From IMG/VR virus record IMGVR_UViG_3300032242_002123, positions 1 to 64,000 of that record: 64,000 nucleotides of DNA; one strand, given 5' to 3'. How positions within the stretch are numbered: position 1 is the stretch's first letter; each line of letters opens with the position of its first letter. The stretch comes from a virus. The notes under the pieces were generated by a model, which made no database searches, was not told the DNA's origin, and saw nothing but the letters and a program-made list of their open reading frames with translations. The position numbers and the translations under genes were made by a program. This document shows, in pieces, positions 1 to 6,142 of the stretch.

Positions 1-215
1 AGTACCAGTAGGAGAAGGAGCACCGCTTAATGATGGAGTTCCAGTTATTGTTGGTGTAGCACGAGGAGTACCAGTAGGAGAAGGAGCACCGCTTAATGAT
101 GGAGTTCCAGTTATTGTTGGTGTTGGAGTAACTGTTCTAGTAAGAGTTGGTGTTGGAGTAACTGTTCTAGTAAGAGTTGGAGTTGGGGTAACTGTTTTAG
201 TAACAGTTTGAGTGG
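1..215 (-). repeat. In-gene tandem repeats coding Pro/Thr linker
   Basis: A 66-bp unit beginning at position 1 recurs at position 67 (22 residues). Next to it is a roughly 30-bp unit (about 121-210, 10 residues) repeated with small changes. Both keep the reading frame of the minus-strand gene, so they are coding repeats that can change linker length. They are not a CRISPR array. Confidence 0.8.
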
Positions 216-558
216 GAGTAGGAGTAGTTTTAGGAGTTCTAGATATTGTTACAGTAGGAGTAGGTGAAGGTGCAATTGTTGTTGCTGATACTATGTTTGA
301 AAACTGACTAATATTATTAGCGGCACCAAAGAAATATATAGTATATGGATTTAATCCTGTAAACGTAAATGTTGATTGTGGTTTTTGTATAGCTGCAAAA
401 ACAGCAGTACCAAATACTGATGGATTGTTATTTTTAAATAATCTAAGATTAGAACCAAGTGTATTTTGATTTTGACCATAACTACTAATACTAATAGTAA
501 TAGAATTTGGTGTTACACTTGATATTGTAATGATGGGAGGTAAGATGGGATATGACAT
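1..558 (-). CDS. Pro/Thr-repeat fibre-type surface protein, C-terminal part outside the window
   Basis: The minus strand is open from an ATG at 558-556 to the window edge with no stop, giving at least 186 residues. Residues 1 to about 93 look like a beta-sandwich (fibronectin-III-like) domain. From about residue 94 the chain becomes Pro/Thr repeats (PTPTLTRTV-type units, then a 22-residue unit containing SLSGAPSPTG). The same kind of Pro/Thr linker occurs in the adhesins at 6143 and 12542, which suggests a virion surface or tail-fibre role. This is inference from composition; the function is not recognised. It is transcribed away from the tRNA region. Confidence 0.75.
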   Translation of the reverse strand, partial: MSYPILPPIITISSVTPNSITISISSYGQNQNTLGSNLRLFKNNNPSVFGTAVFAAIQKPQSTFTFTGLNPYTIYFFGAANNISQFSNIVSATTIAPSPTPTVTISRTPKTTPTPTQTVTKTVTPTPTLTRTVTPTPTLTRTVTPTPTITGTPSLSGAPSPTGTPRATPTITGTPSLSGAPSPTGT

Positions 559-639
559 ATATTATACTTAATCCAAAATAAATACATTTTTTAAAAAAAA
601 ATACTCTTTACAATTAAAAAAATTACTATAAGATATTAA

Positions 640-840
640 TACATCTGGTAGGTAGCAGATCACCAGAATAAGGTAAAACTGAGTTGCTAGATTGGTGATT
701 AGAAGTTTTATCTAGGATGTAGAGCGAAGCTACGAGAGTGTTGACACATCCGATTAGAAAAATATCTAGCTAGACCGAAACTTAACGTTACACGTTGGGA
801 ATCAGTTGATAAGAGAACGAATTGCGCAATAAAATCTCTG
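640..840 (+). ncRNA. Candidate structured RNA with an H-type pseudoknot
   Basis: This stretch has no convincing ORF but pairs extensively. 659-665 pairs with 693-699 (7 bp). 671-679 pairs with 705-713 (9 bp, one G-U). The two helices interleave and form a pseudoknot. Further hairpins are 715-720/746-751, 784-788/792-796 and 812-816/835-839. It lies just upstream of a tRNA on the same strand. No known family was recognised: RNase P, group I intron and tmRNA signatures were looked for and not found. It may be comparable to the T4 stable RNAs encoded among tRNA genes. Strand is assumed from the neighbouring tRNA. Confidence 0.4.
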
Positions 841-857
841 AATACCTCGAATTTAAC

Positions 858-942
858 GGAAGTGTACTCAAGCGGTCTACGAGAACTTTTTACTAAACAG
901 TCGAGCCGAAAGGCTCCGAGGGTTCGAATCCCTCCACTTCCT
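858..942 (+). tRNA. Class II tRNA (Ser-like), anticodon apparently ACT
   Basis: A 7-bp acceptor stem (GGAAGTG with CACTTCC at 935-941), a D arm, a long variable arm (GAGCC-GAAA-GGCTC) and a perfect T arm with TTCGAAT loop are all present. The anticodon arm is imperfect: 885-889 with 897-901 contains one T-C mismatch, and the 7-nt loop TTACTAA gives anticodon ACT (Ser AGU). A34 here would be unusual. CCA is not encoded and the discriminator is T. It resembles the tRNA-Ser at 1187. Amino-acid identity is uncertain and it may be degenerate. Confidence 0.7.
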
Positions 943-955
943 GTTCTTTTTATTA

Positions 956-969
956 TGTAAGTATTTACA
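956..969 (+). promoter_or_regulatory. Late-type palindromic promoter element
   Basis: TGTAA-GTAT-TTACA ends on the A of the start codon at 969. It is one of the recurring TAA(G/A)TATT elements placed directly upstream of genes in this window. Confidence 0.5.
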
Positions 970-1100
970 TGGTAGACCCATTGACATCTGCTATGTGGGG
1001 ATTTATGCTTTTACCATTTGTCACATGTTGTATTTTTGCATGTTTAATAAAAATTGTTATTGCTATTGTCAAATATTTGTATAAAGTATTTAAACATTAA
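969..1100 (+). CDS. Small membrane protein (43 aa)
   Basis: A 43-residue ORF between two tRNA genes. About residues 10-37 form one long hydrophobic segment with two adjacent cysteines (VTCCIFACLIKIV), followed by a Lys-rich tail, so it is probably a single-pass inner-membrane peptide. The start is supported by the late-type element TGTAAGTATTTACA immediately in front. The stop lies 1 nt before tRNA-Cys. Small phage membrane proteins often act in lysis control or superinfection exclusion, but no family is recognised here. Confidence 0.6.
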   Translation: MVDPLTSAMWGFMLLPFVTCCIFACLIKIVIAIVKYLYKVFKH

Positions 1101-1101
1101 T

Positions 1102-1179
1102 GCGTCAATGCCTGAGAAGTCCAAAGGAAGAGTCTGCAAAACTCTAAAGCCGTAGGTGCAAATCCTACTTGACGTTCCA
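1102..1179 (+). tRNA. tRNA-Cys(GCA), CCA encoded
   Basis: The acceptor stem is GCGTCAA/TTGACGT with a terminal G-U pair. The anticodon loop CTGCAAA gives GCA. The T stem is GTAGG/CCTAC. Discriminator T is followed by a genomic CCA at 1177-1179. Confidence 0.9.
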
Positions 1180-1186
1180 TTTTAAA

Positions 1187-1274
1187 GGAAGTGTGTCTGA
1201 GCGGTTGAAAGAGTCAGTCTTGAAAACTGAAATACAGAAATGTATCGTGGGTTCGAATCCCACCGCTTCCTCCA
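1187..1274 (+). tRNA. tRNA-Ser(TGA), CCA encoded
   Basis: Class II tRNA with acceptor GGAAGTG/CGCTTCC, anticodon stem TCAGT/ACTGA, loop CTTGAAA (anticodon TGA), a long variable arm, T loop TTCGAAT and genomic CCA at 1272-1274. It follows tRNA-Cys by 7 nt. Confidence 0.92.
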
Positions 1275-1318
1275 ATTGTTTTTTTTTAAATGGGAAAATA
1301 TTTGATAAGTAATTATCA

Positions 1319-1654
1319 ATGAATAATAAATTCAAATCATTAACAGAAGCATATAAGGATGTTTACATAAAAGAAGGAATCGGACAATCAATTGGTGACT
1401 TTGCAAAAAGAACAGGAATCATAAATGGTGATCCTGATTTTTATTCAAGAGAACGCCAAAAGGCACAAGAAAGAGCAACTGCACATGAAGCAGAAGATAG
1501 AGCTAAAAAAGCGGGTGTAGAAAACAATAATCGTATACTTGATATAACAAATGAATATTTAGATAGAATTACAAATGAATATTTAAATGATTTTCCACTT
1601 TGGCCTAAAATAAGACAGGAATTGTCACAAGTTTTGAATAAGTATAGAAAATAA
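1319..1654 (+). CDS. Putative virion cargo protein with capsid-targeting-like N-terminus (111 aa)
   Basis: A highly charged, mostly helical 111-residue protein of no recognised family. Its N-terminus (KSLTEAYKDVYIKEG) fits the pattern of T4 internal-protein targeting peptides, with an I-K-E|G site that matches the (L/I)-x-E cleavage rule of the T4 prohead protease. The next two genes have comparable N-termini and follow after 4 nt each, so the three look like one unit. A dyad (TTGATAA-GTAA-TTATCAA) containing the late-type element overlaps the start codon and there is no Shine-Dalgarno sequence. Packaging as cargo is inference. Confidence 0.6.
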   Translation: MNNKFKSLTEAYKDVYIKEGIGQSIGDFAKRTGIINGDPDFYSRERQKAQERATAHEAEDRAKKAGVENNNRILDITNEYLDRITNEYLNDFPLWPKIRQELSQVLNKYRK

Positions 1655-1658
1655 TTTT

Positions 1659-2744
1659 ATGAACAAAGACGATTTATTATTAAGTGAAGCATATGCCAGA
1701 ATCCAAAATGAAGGTACTGGTGCTAGAATAAACTACATGGGTCAAGGCGTTGGTGCTGCTGCCAGTAATCTTTGGCAGGGTTTAAAAGCAAAAGGTGCTA
1801 ATGCATTAGCTGGAAGACATGTAGTAGATGCTCCAACACAAACAGCAGGTCAAGCATATCAGGCAGCGGGTGGTAAATGGCTTGTTGATGATTTCGTTAA
1901 AAAAGCTCAAGCTGAAATTACTGATTTTTATAGTGATGCAAAAGCAATGGGCGTAGATGCAAGTAACATTGAAGCAATTAAAAAAACTCATCCACAAATT
2001 GCAGATCAATTACAAAAAGTAACTGGTCTTTTAGATTTCTTAAAAGGTGGTGGCGGACAAGCTCCTGCTGGTCAAGATCAACAACAAGCTCCTGCTGGTC
2101 AAGATCAACAACAAGCTCCTGCTACACAGACTCCTGCTGGTCAAGAACCACAAGCCGCAGCAGCTGAAACTCCAAAGGAAGAGCCTAAATCATTAGAAGC
2201 TAGTACACCAAGTGGAACTGGACCATTAGCTGTCGTTAAACATGGTGCTGGTGATGGTAATAGTAATTATACTAATCAAGAAAAAAATATAACCCCCACA
2301 CAGGAAGAAGAACCTCCAGTTGAAAAAGCTTTTACACCACCGCCTGTACAAGATGCTGAATTAGTTACACAAAAAACTGGTGGGACACCAGAAATTGCTC
2401 GTAATGAGATGGAACAACAATTTGGCCCATCAAAACAAGCTTATCAATCAACCACACCAGAAGGTCAAACCGTTAGTGCTTCTAGATCAGAATTAGGTCA
2501 AGGAAATGATGTTGGAAACCCAAATAAATATACCAAAAAAGCTGATGGTTGGTATCAAGGTAGTGCTAAAGTTGGTGATCCTAAAGCAAAAATACTTGAT
2601 GATCTCTGGCAAAAACAAAATAAAGGTACACAACAATCTTCTCCAAAACAAAGCGGTGGCTTAAAAACAGCTGCCCAAATAGGAGCACAAGGTGGAAATA
2701 AAACCAAAGTAAACGAAGCTTTTAGATTCTGGAGGAAATTTTAA
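1659..2744 (+). CDS. Putative virion cargo or structural protein, Gln/Ala/Pro-rich (361 aa)
   Basis: The N-terminus (DDLLLSEAYARIQNEG) resembles the targeting peptides of the neighbouring genes. A mixed helical region follows to about residue 130. Then comes a low-complexity Gln/Pro/Ala segment with a 9-residue repeat (QAPAGQDQQ, period 27 bp in DNA near 2055-2120), and a hydrophilic C-terminal half. No enzymatic motif is visible. It is the second gene of the 1319-4158 unit. The protein may be packaged in the head or be a flexible structural protein; neither is shown by the sequence alone. Confidence 0.6.
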   Translation: MNKDDLLLSEAYARIQNEGTGARINYMGQGVGAAASNLWQGLKAKGANALAGRHVVDAPTQTAGQAYQAAGGKWLVDDFVKKAQAEITDFYSDAKAMGVDASNIEAIKKTHPQIADQLQKVTGLLDFLKGGGGQAPAGQDQQQAPAGQDQQQAPATQTPAGQEPQAAAAETPKEEPKSLEASTPSGTGPLAVVKHGAGDGNSNYTNQEKNITPTQEEEPPVEKAFTPPPVQDAELVTQKTGGTPEIARNEMEQQFGPSKQAYQSTTPEGQTVSASRSELGQGNDVGNPNKYTKKADGWYQGSAKVGDPKAKILDDLWQKQNKGTQQSSPKQSGGLKTAAQIGAQGGNKTKVNEAFRFWRKF

Positions 2745-2748
2745 TTTT

Positions 2749-4158
2749 ATGAAAGACAGAGACGCAAAAATATTAATGGAAAGATATAGCTTTATTAAAG
2801 AAGAACAACAAGCTTCTGCTAATAAAGATCAAGTCGGTCAACAGGTTGCAGGAAAGTTTAATGAACTTCTTCCATCTTGGCAAAAAACCGCAGAACAATT
2901 TAAAGCTGAATATAGTGCTTTAAAAACACCAGAAGAAAAAGAAAAGTTTTTTAAAGAAAAGGTTCTTCCTGCAATTAATAATGCAACAAAACAAGATCAA
3001 GGACAACAACAAGGTCAAGCACCTCAACAACAACTTAATCAATCATATGAATATATAGGCAATCTTGTAAATGAAGGTTGGCTTGATAAACTTAGATCTA
3101 GAGCATCAGGTGCTTATGGTGCATTACAGGGACCACAACCCGGTGATACATCCGGTAAAGCAACTGATTATCAAACAGGAAAAATCAATAAGCGTTTTGA
3201 AATTTTACAAAGAACAATAGGTAAACAATTAAAAGAACTTCAAAGAGATCTTGGAACCACAAAAAATTCAGATCCAGAAACTAAAAAGAGAGTTGCTGAT
3301 CTTATCACATCTTTAGATAGTCAAGCAGGTATTAAACCAGTTGAAACAACATTAGGTAATGTTGCTCATGCTGCTGGAAGAGTTCAAGAATTTATTGGTA
3401 AAGGTATATTAGCTGCTCCTTTTATAATGGTATCTGGTGCTATTGCTGGATTAACTGGTGCAACTGGTGCAGCTTATGGTGCTATAAAAGGTGGTATTGC
3501 TGGTGCTTCAATTTATGCAATTAAAACATTACTTGACGGTAAACAACCAACAGCAAAAGGTACAGCATTAGCCGCTGGTGCTGGTGCTGTTATTGGTGCT
3601 GCAACAATGGGTATTATTGATAACTTTGATAAGATTAAACAAGCATTTAGTTCATTGGGTGATCTTAATCCATTTGGTCATGGTACTGGTGCTGGTACAG
3701 ACGTTCCACAATTTAGAGTTAATCCACAATTAGCTCCTGATACATCTGGATTACAGGTGCAGGGAAATCCTAACTTTGTTGCACCGGGAACAACTCATGT
3801 AACTCCGGGTGTAACATGGGATGGACAACAACAAATACCATCAGGTGATGAATTTACAAGACTTCATGGTGGTGCCGAAAATTTCTCTGCACATCTTGAT
3901 CAAGCTAAAGATGCTTTAGCAAAGGTTTTAGATTCTAAAGGTATTATGGGAACAAGTGGTGGTCAAAGTGTTGCATCACCTCATATCATGAATTCAATGG
4001 AACCTTTAGGTAAATTAATAGGTCATAAATTAACATCCACTGATTATAATACTATAATGCAATGGGCGCAACAACAAGATCCAGAAATTTTAAAACAAAT
4101 TCAACACTCTGGACAAAAAGCCATTGTTAATACATTAAGATCTGTTTTACATAAATAA
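2749..4158 (+). CDS. Putative ejected or internal virion protein with hydrophobic core (469 aa)
   Basis: It starts with a targeting-like peptide (KILMERYSFIKEE, I-K-E site), and a second similar site occurs near residue 105 (IGNLVNEG). Two Gly/Ala-rich hydrophobic stretches, about residues 220-262 and 273-290, could cross or insert into a membrane. The C-terminal third is soluble and Gly/Gln-rich. A hydrophobic, small-residue core in a packaged protein would suit a membrane-active ejected protein, but this is inference. Third gene of the unit, 4 nt after the previous stop. Confidence 0.55.
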   Translation: MKDRDAKILMERYSFIKEEQQASANKDQVGQQVAGKFNELLPSWQKTAEQFKAEYSALKTPEEKEKFFKEKVLPAINNATKQDQGQQQGQAPQQQLNQSYEYIGNLVNEGWLDKLRSRASGAYGALQGPQPGDTSGKATDYQTGKINKRFEILQRTIGKQLKELQRDLGTTKNSDPETKKRVADLITSLDSQAGIKPVETTLGNVAHAAGRVQEFIGKGILAAPFIMVSGAIAGLTGATGAAYGAIKGGIAGASIYAIKTLLDGKQPTAKGTALAAGAGAVIGAATMGIIDNFDKIKQAFSSLGDLNPFGHGTGAGTDVPQFRVNPQLAPDTSGLQVQGNPNFVAPGTTHVTPGVTWDGQQQIPSGDEFTRLHGGAENFSAHLDQAKDALAKVLDSKGIMGTSGGQSVASPHIMNSMEPLGKLIGHKLTSTDYNTIMQWAQQQDPEILKQIQHSGQKAIVNTLRSVLHK

Positions 4159-4219
4159 AGTTTTTATTGAAATTTAATCTTGCTTTTTAACTACAACTCC
4201 GTTAGTATTGTGAATCATA

Positions 4220-4294
4220 CGGAGTGTAGCACAGCTTGGCTAGTGCGCTTGGTTTGGGACCAAGAGGTCGCAGGTTCGAATCCTGTCACTCCGA
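4220..4294 (+). tRNA. tRNA-Pro(TGG)
   Basis: Acceptor CGGAGTG/CACTCCG, anticodon stem CTTGG/CCAAG with loop TTTGGGA (TGG), T loop TTCGAAT, discriminator A. CCA is not encoded. Confidence 0.92.
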
Positions 4295-4299
4295 TTTAA

Positions 4300-4374
4300 T
4301 GTTGAGTAGCACAAAGGTAGTGCGTCAAACTGTTAATTTGATGGTTGTAGGTTCGAATCCTACCTCAACAGCCA
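4300..4374 (+). tRNA. tRNA-Asn(GTT), CCA encoded
   Basis: Acceptor TGTTGAG/CTCAACA, anticodon stem TCAAA/TTTGA with loop CTGTTAA (GTT), T stem GTAGG/CCTAC, discriminator G and genomic CCA. It is 5 nt after tRNA-Pro. Confidence 0.93.
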
Positions 4375-4383
4375 AATCTGTCC

Positions 4384-4412
4384 TTGACAAAAGGACACAT
4401 TTCGCATAATCT
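4384..4412 (+). promoter_or_regulatory. Sigma70-like promoter giving a leaderless transcript
   Basis: TTGACA (4384-4389), a 17-nt spacer and TAATCT (4407-4412), with only 6 nt before the ATG at 4419. TGTCCTT (4380-4386), AAGGACA (4391-4397) and TGTCCTT (4412-4418) flank and overlap the promoter, like an operator or duplicated site. Confidence 0.65.
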
Positions 4413-4418
4413 GTCCTT

Positions 4419-5138
4419 ATGGCAAGAATTAAATTCATAGCATCATCAAAAGATTATTACGATATTTTTACTCGTCCAACTCCTGCATATAATTCTCGTC
4501 CTTCTTGGTATAACAAAATGCAATCATATGCAGATGGTAAGAAAGGTGTTGATTTATATGGAGATCCAACAAGTACGGTAAAGAAATGTATGCCAGTATT
4601 CGATATGATGACTGCTGGTTATCATATAACATTACCTTGTGATGTTTGGATTACAAATGATGGAACGACTGTTAGCTTTAAACCATCATCCGATGATATA
4701 CGTTTAATAACTGGTCAAAGAAAAGATCAATATGAACATTATCATATAGACAAAGAATATCATGAAATGGTTTTCAAATGGATTAACAATTGGATTGTGA
4801 ATACTCCGAAAGGTTGGTCTTGTCTTTTTGTTCACCCATATCATTATGAAGATGTTCCATTTCGTACATTATCTGGTATGGTGGATACTGACAAATATCC
4901 TGCTCCTGTAAATTTTCCATTTCTTTTTAGAAAGGATTTTGAGGGTCTTATTCCAAAGGGTACACCAATTGTTCAGATCATTCCTTTTAAAAGAGAGAAG
5001 ATGACTCATGAATATAATTATGATATTGGATTTTTTAAAAAGCTTTGGGATAAAGCTCATACTGAATTCTTCAATCGTTATGGAAAGAATTTTAGAGAAA
5101 AGAAAGTTTATGAAGAAAAAAAATGTCCTTTCGCATGA
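4419..5138 (+). CDS. Conserved phage protein of unknown function (239 aa)
   Basis: A soluble, aromatic-rich 239-residue protein with many His, Tyr and Trp residues (for example HYHIDKEYHEMVFKW and HPYHYEDVPF). No catalytic motif can be assigned. The pattern is reminiscent of uncharacterised proteins in T4-like phages. The start is fixed by the leaderless promoter directly upstream. The stop overlaps the next start as ATGA, so the genes at 4419, 5135 and 5608 form an operon. Confidence 0.75.
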   Translation: MARIKFIASSKDYYDIFTRPTPAYNSRPSWYNKMQSYADGKKGVDLYGDPTSTVKKCMPVFDMMTAGYHITLPCDVWITNDGTTVSFKPSSDDIRLITGQRKDQYEHYHIDKEYHEMVFKWINNWIVNTPKGWSCLFVHPYHYEDVPFRTLSGMVDTDKYPAPVNFPFLFRKDFEGLIPKGTPIVQIIPFKREKMTHEYNYDIGFFKKLWDKAHTEFFNRYGKNFREKKVYEEKKCPFA

Positions 5139-5611
5139 TAGAATTAAATATACCAGATAAATTAATAAAATTAGCCAAAGAAAGATCAGATAAACTTGGC
5201 GTACTTAAAAATAGTATTACAGGTGGGGAAGGTAATGTTGCAGGTTATATCGGTCAGATGTTAATTAAACTTTATCTTGATGGTGAAGATGTCGATGCTT
5301 ATGATTTTGATGTAGTTAAAAATAAAATTCGTTATGAAGTAAAAACAAAAAGATGTGGACCTCCACCTAAACCTGAATATGCATGTAGTATTTGTGCGCA
5401 TAACGCAAGACAAGATTGTGATTATTATGTATTTGTTCGTGTTAGAAATGATTATAAAAAAGCTTGGATATTAGGTAAAAAGAAAGCAAAACAATATTTA
5501 AACGAATCAATATATTGCAAAAAAGGAGAAATTGACCCCGATTCAAATTTAGGCTGGACATTTAAAGAAAATTGCTATAACCTAAAGATCAATCAATTAG
5601 AACAAATATGA
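5135..5611 (+). CDS. PD-(D/E)XK-like nuclease (158 aa)
   Basis: The core reads AYDFDVV, then NKIRYEVKTKR: an acidic residue followed by E-V-K, the usual arrangement of the PD-(D/E)XK nuclease fold. An upstream helix (GNVAGYIGQMLIKLYL) holds a possible first acidic or polar residue. A Cys cluster (CGPPPKPEYACSICAHNARQ) may bind a metal. DNA cleavage is inferred from the fold pattern only. The ATG at 5135 overlaps the previous stop as ATGA and is preferred to the ATG at 5123. The gene after it starts by the same kind of overlap. Confidence 0.65.
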   Translation: MIELNIPDKLIKLAKERSDKLGVLKNSITGGEGNVAGYIGQMLIKLYLDGEDVDAYDFDVVKNKIRYEVKTKRCGPPPKPEYACSICAHNARQDCDYYVFVRVRNDYKKAWILGKKKAKQYLNESIYCKKGEIDPDSNLGWTFKENCYNLKINQLEQI

Positions 5612-5820
5612 AAGCTGATTCAATCATCCAAGAAGTAGAAGCATTAATCTCTGCTCACCTTAAAATGGCAACAAGACATGAATTACCAGAAATTAAAATC
5701 AGTAGTGCAAGAGCAAGAATGCTTATGAATGATATTTTGGCATATAAAAAAGAAAAATCTAGGGCTGCATCCAAACATATTAAAAAGGAACCAGCTTGGT
5801 TGGAAGAAAAATGGATATAA
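5608..5820 (+). CDS. Small hypothetical protein (70 aa)
   Basis: A 70-residue, basic, mainly helical protein, start overlapping the nuclease stop as ATGA. No domain recognised. Being translationally coupled to the nuclease gene suggests a related function, but nothing more can be said. Confidence 0.65.
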   Translation: MKADSIIQEVEALISAHLKMATRHELPEIKISSARARMLMNDILAYKKEKSRAASKHIKKEPAWLEEKWI

Positions 5821-5834
5821 AATAAACGTTTCAT

Positions 5835-5852
5835 AGATAAGTAATATTATCT
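5835..5852 (+). promoter_or_regulatory. Late-type palindromic promoter element
   Basis: AGATAA-GTAATA-TTATCT forms a perfect 6-bp dyad that abuts the ATG at 5853. Confidence 0.5.
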
Positions 5853-6128
5853 ATGTCATTTCAATATCTTCCTTTATCTGCTCATTTAACCGCTGCTCCA
5901 AAAGATCATTCTTGGGTAGAAGTAGATAATTCTCTTCCTTTATTTGCACAAGTAACTTATCAAACAGGTACTTGGCAAATTCCTGAATTTGATAATATTT
6001 CTATTACAAATGATGGAAGTGGAAATCCTTTGCAATATGATTATTCAAAGAACGGAACAATTGTTGCAACTCTTTCTTGCACATACGATGGTAGCAATTA
6101 TCTGACAAATATTCAGCAGATATTATAA
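5853..6128 (+). CDS. Small fibre-associated protein (91 aa)
   Basis: An all-beta-looking 91-residue protein. Its first 40 residues resemble the start of the protein at 8845: both contain SW, then PLFAQ(V/A)TY and a Thr. This points to a shared attachment or assembly module in the adhesin cluster. It is followed after 14 nt by the Cys-rich adhesin. A dyad late-type element sits directly at the start codon and no Shine-Dalgarno sequence is present. Confidence 0.65.
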   Translation: MSFQYLPLSAHLTAAPKDHSWVEVDNSLPLFAQVTYQTGTWQIPEFDNISITNDGSGNPLQYDYSKNGTIVATLSCTYDGSNYLTNIQQIL

Positions 6129-6142
6129 AGGAGATTGTGTAA

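Noticed and set aside
640-857. Group I intron or RNase P RNA
   Set aside because: The P7/P3 core sequences of group I introns and the conserved RNase P segments could not be found, and the tRNA downstream is already complete.
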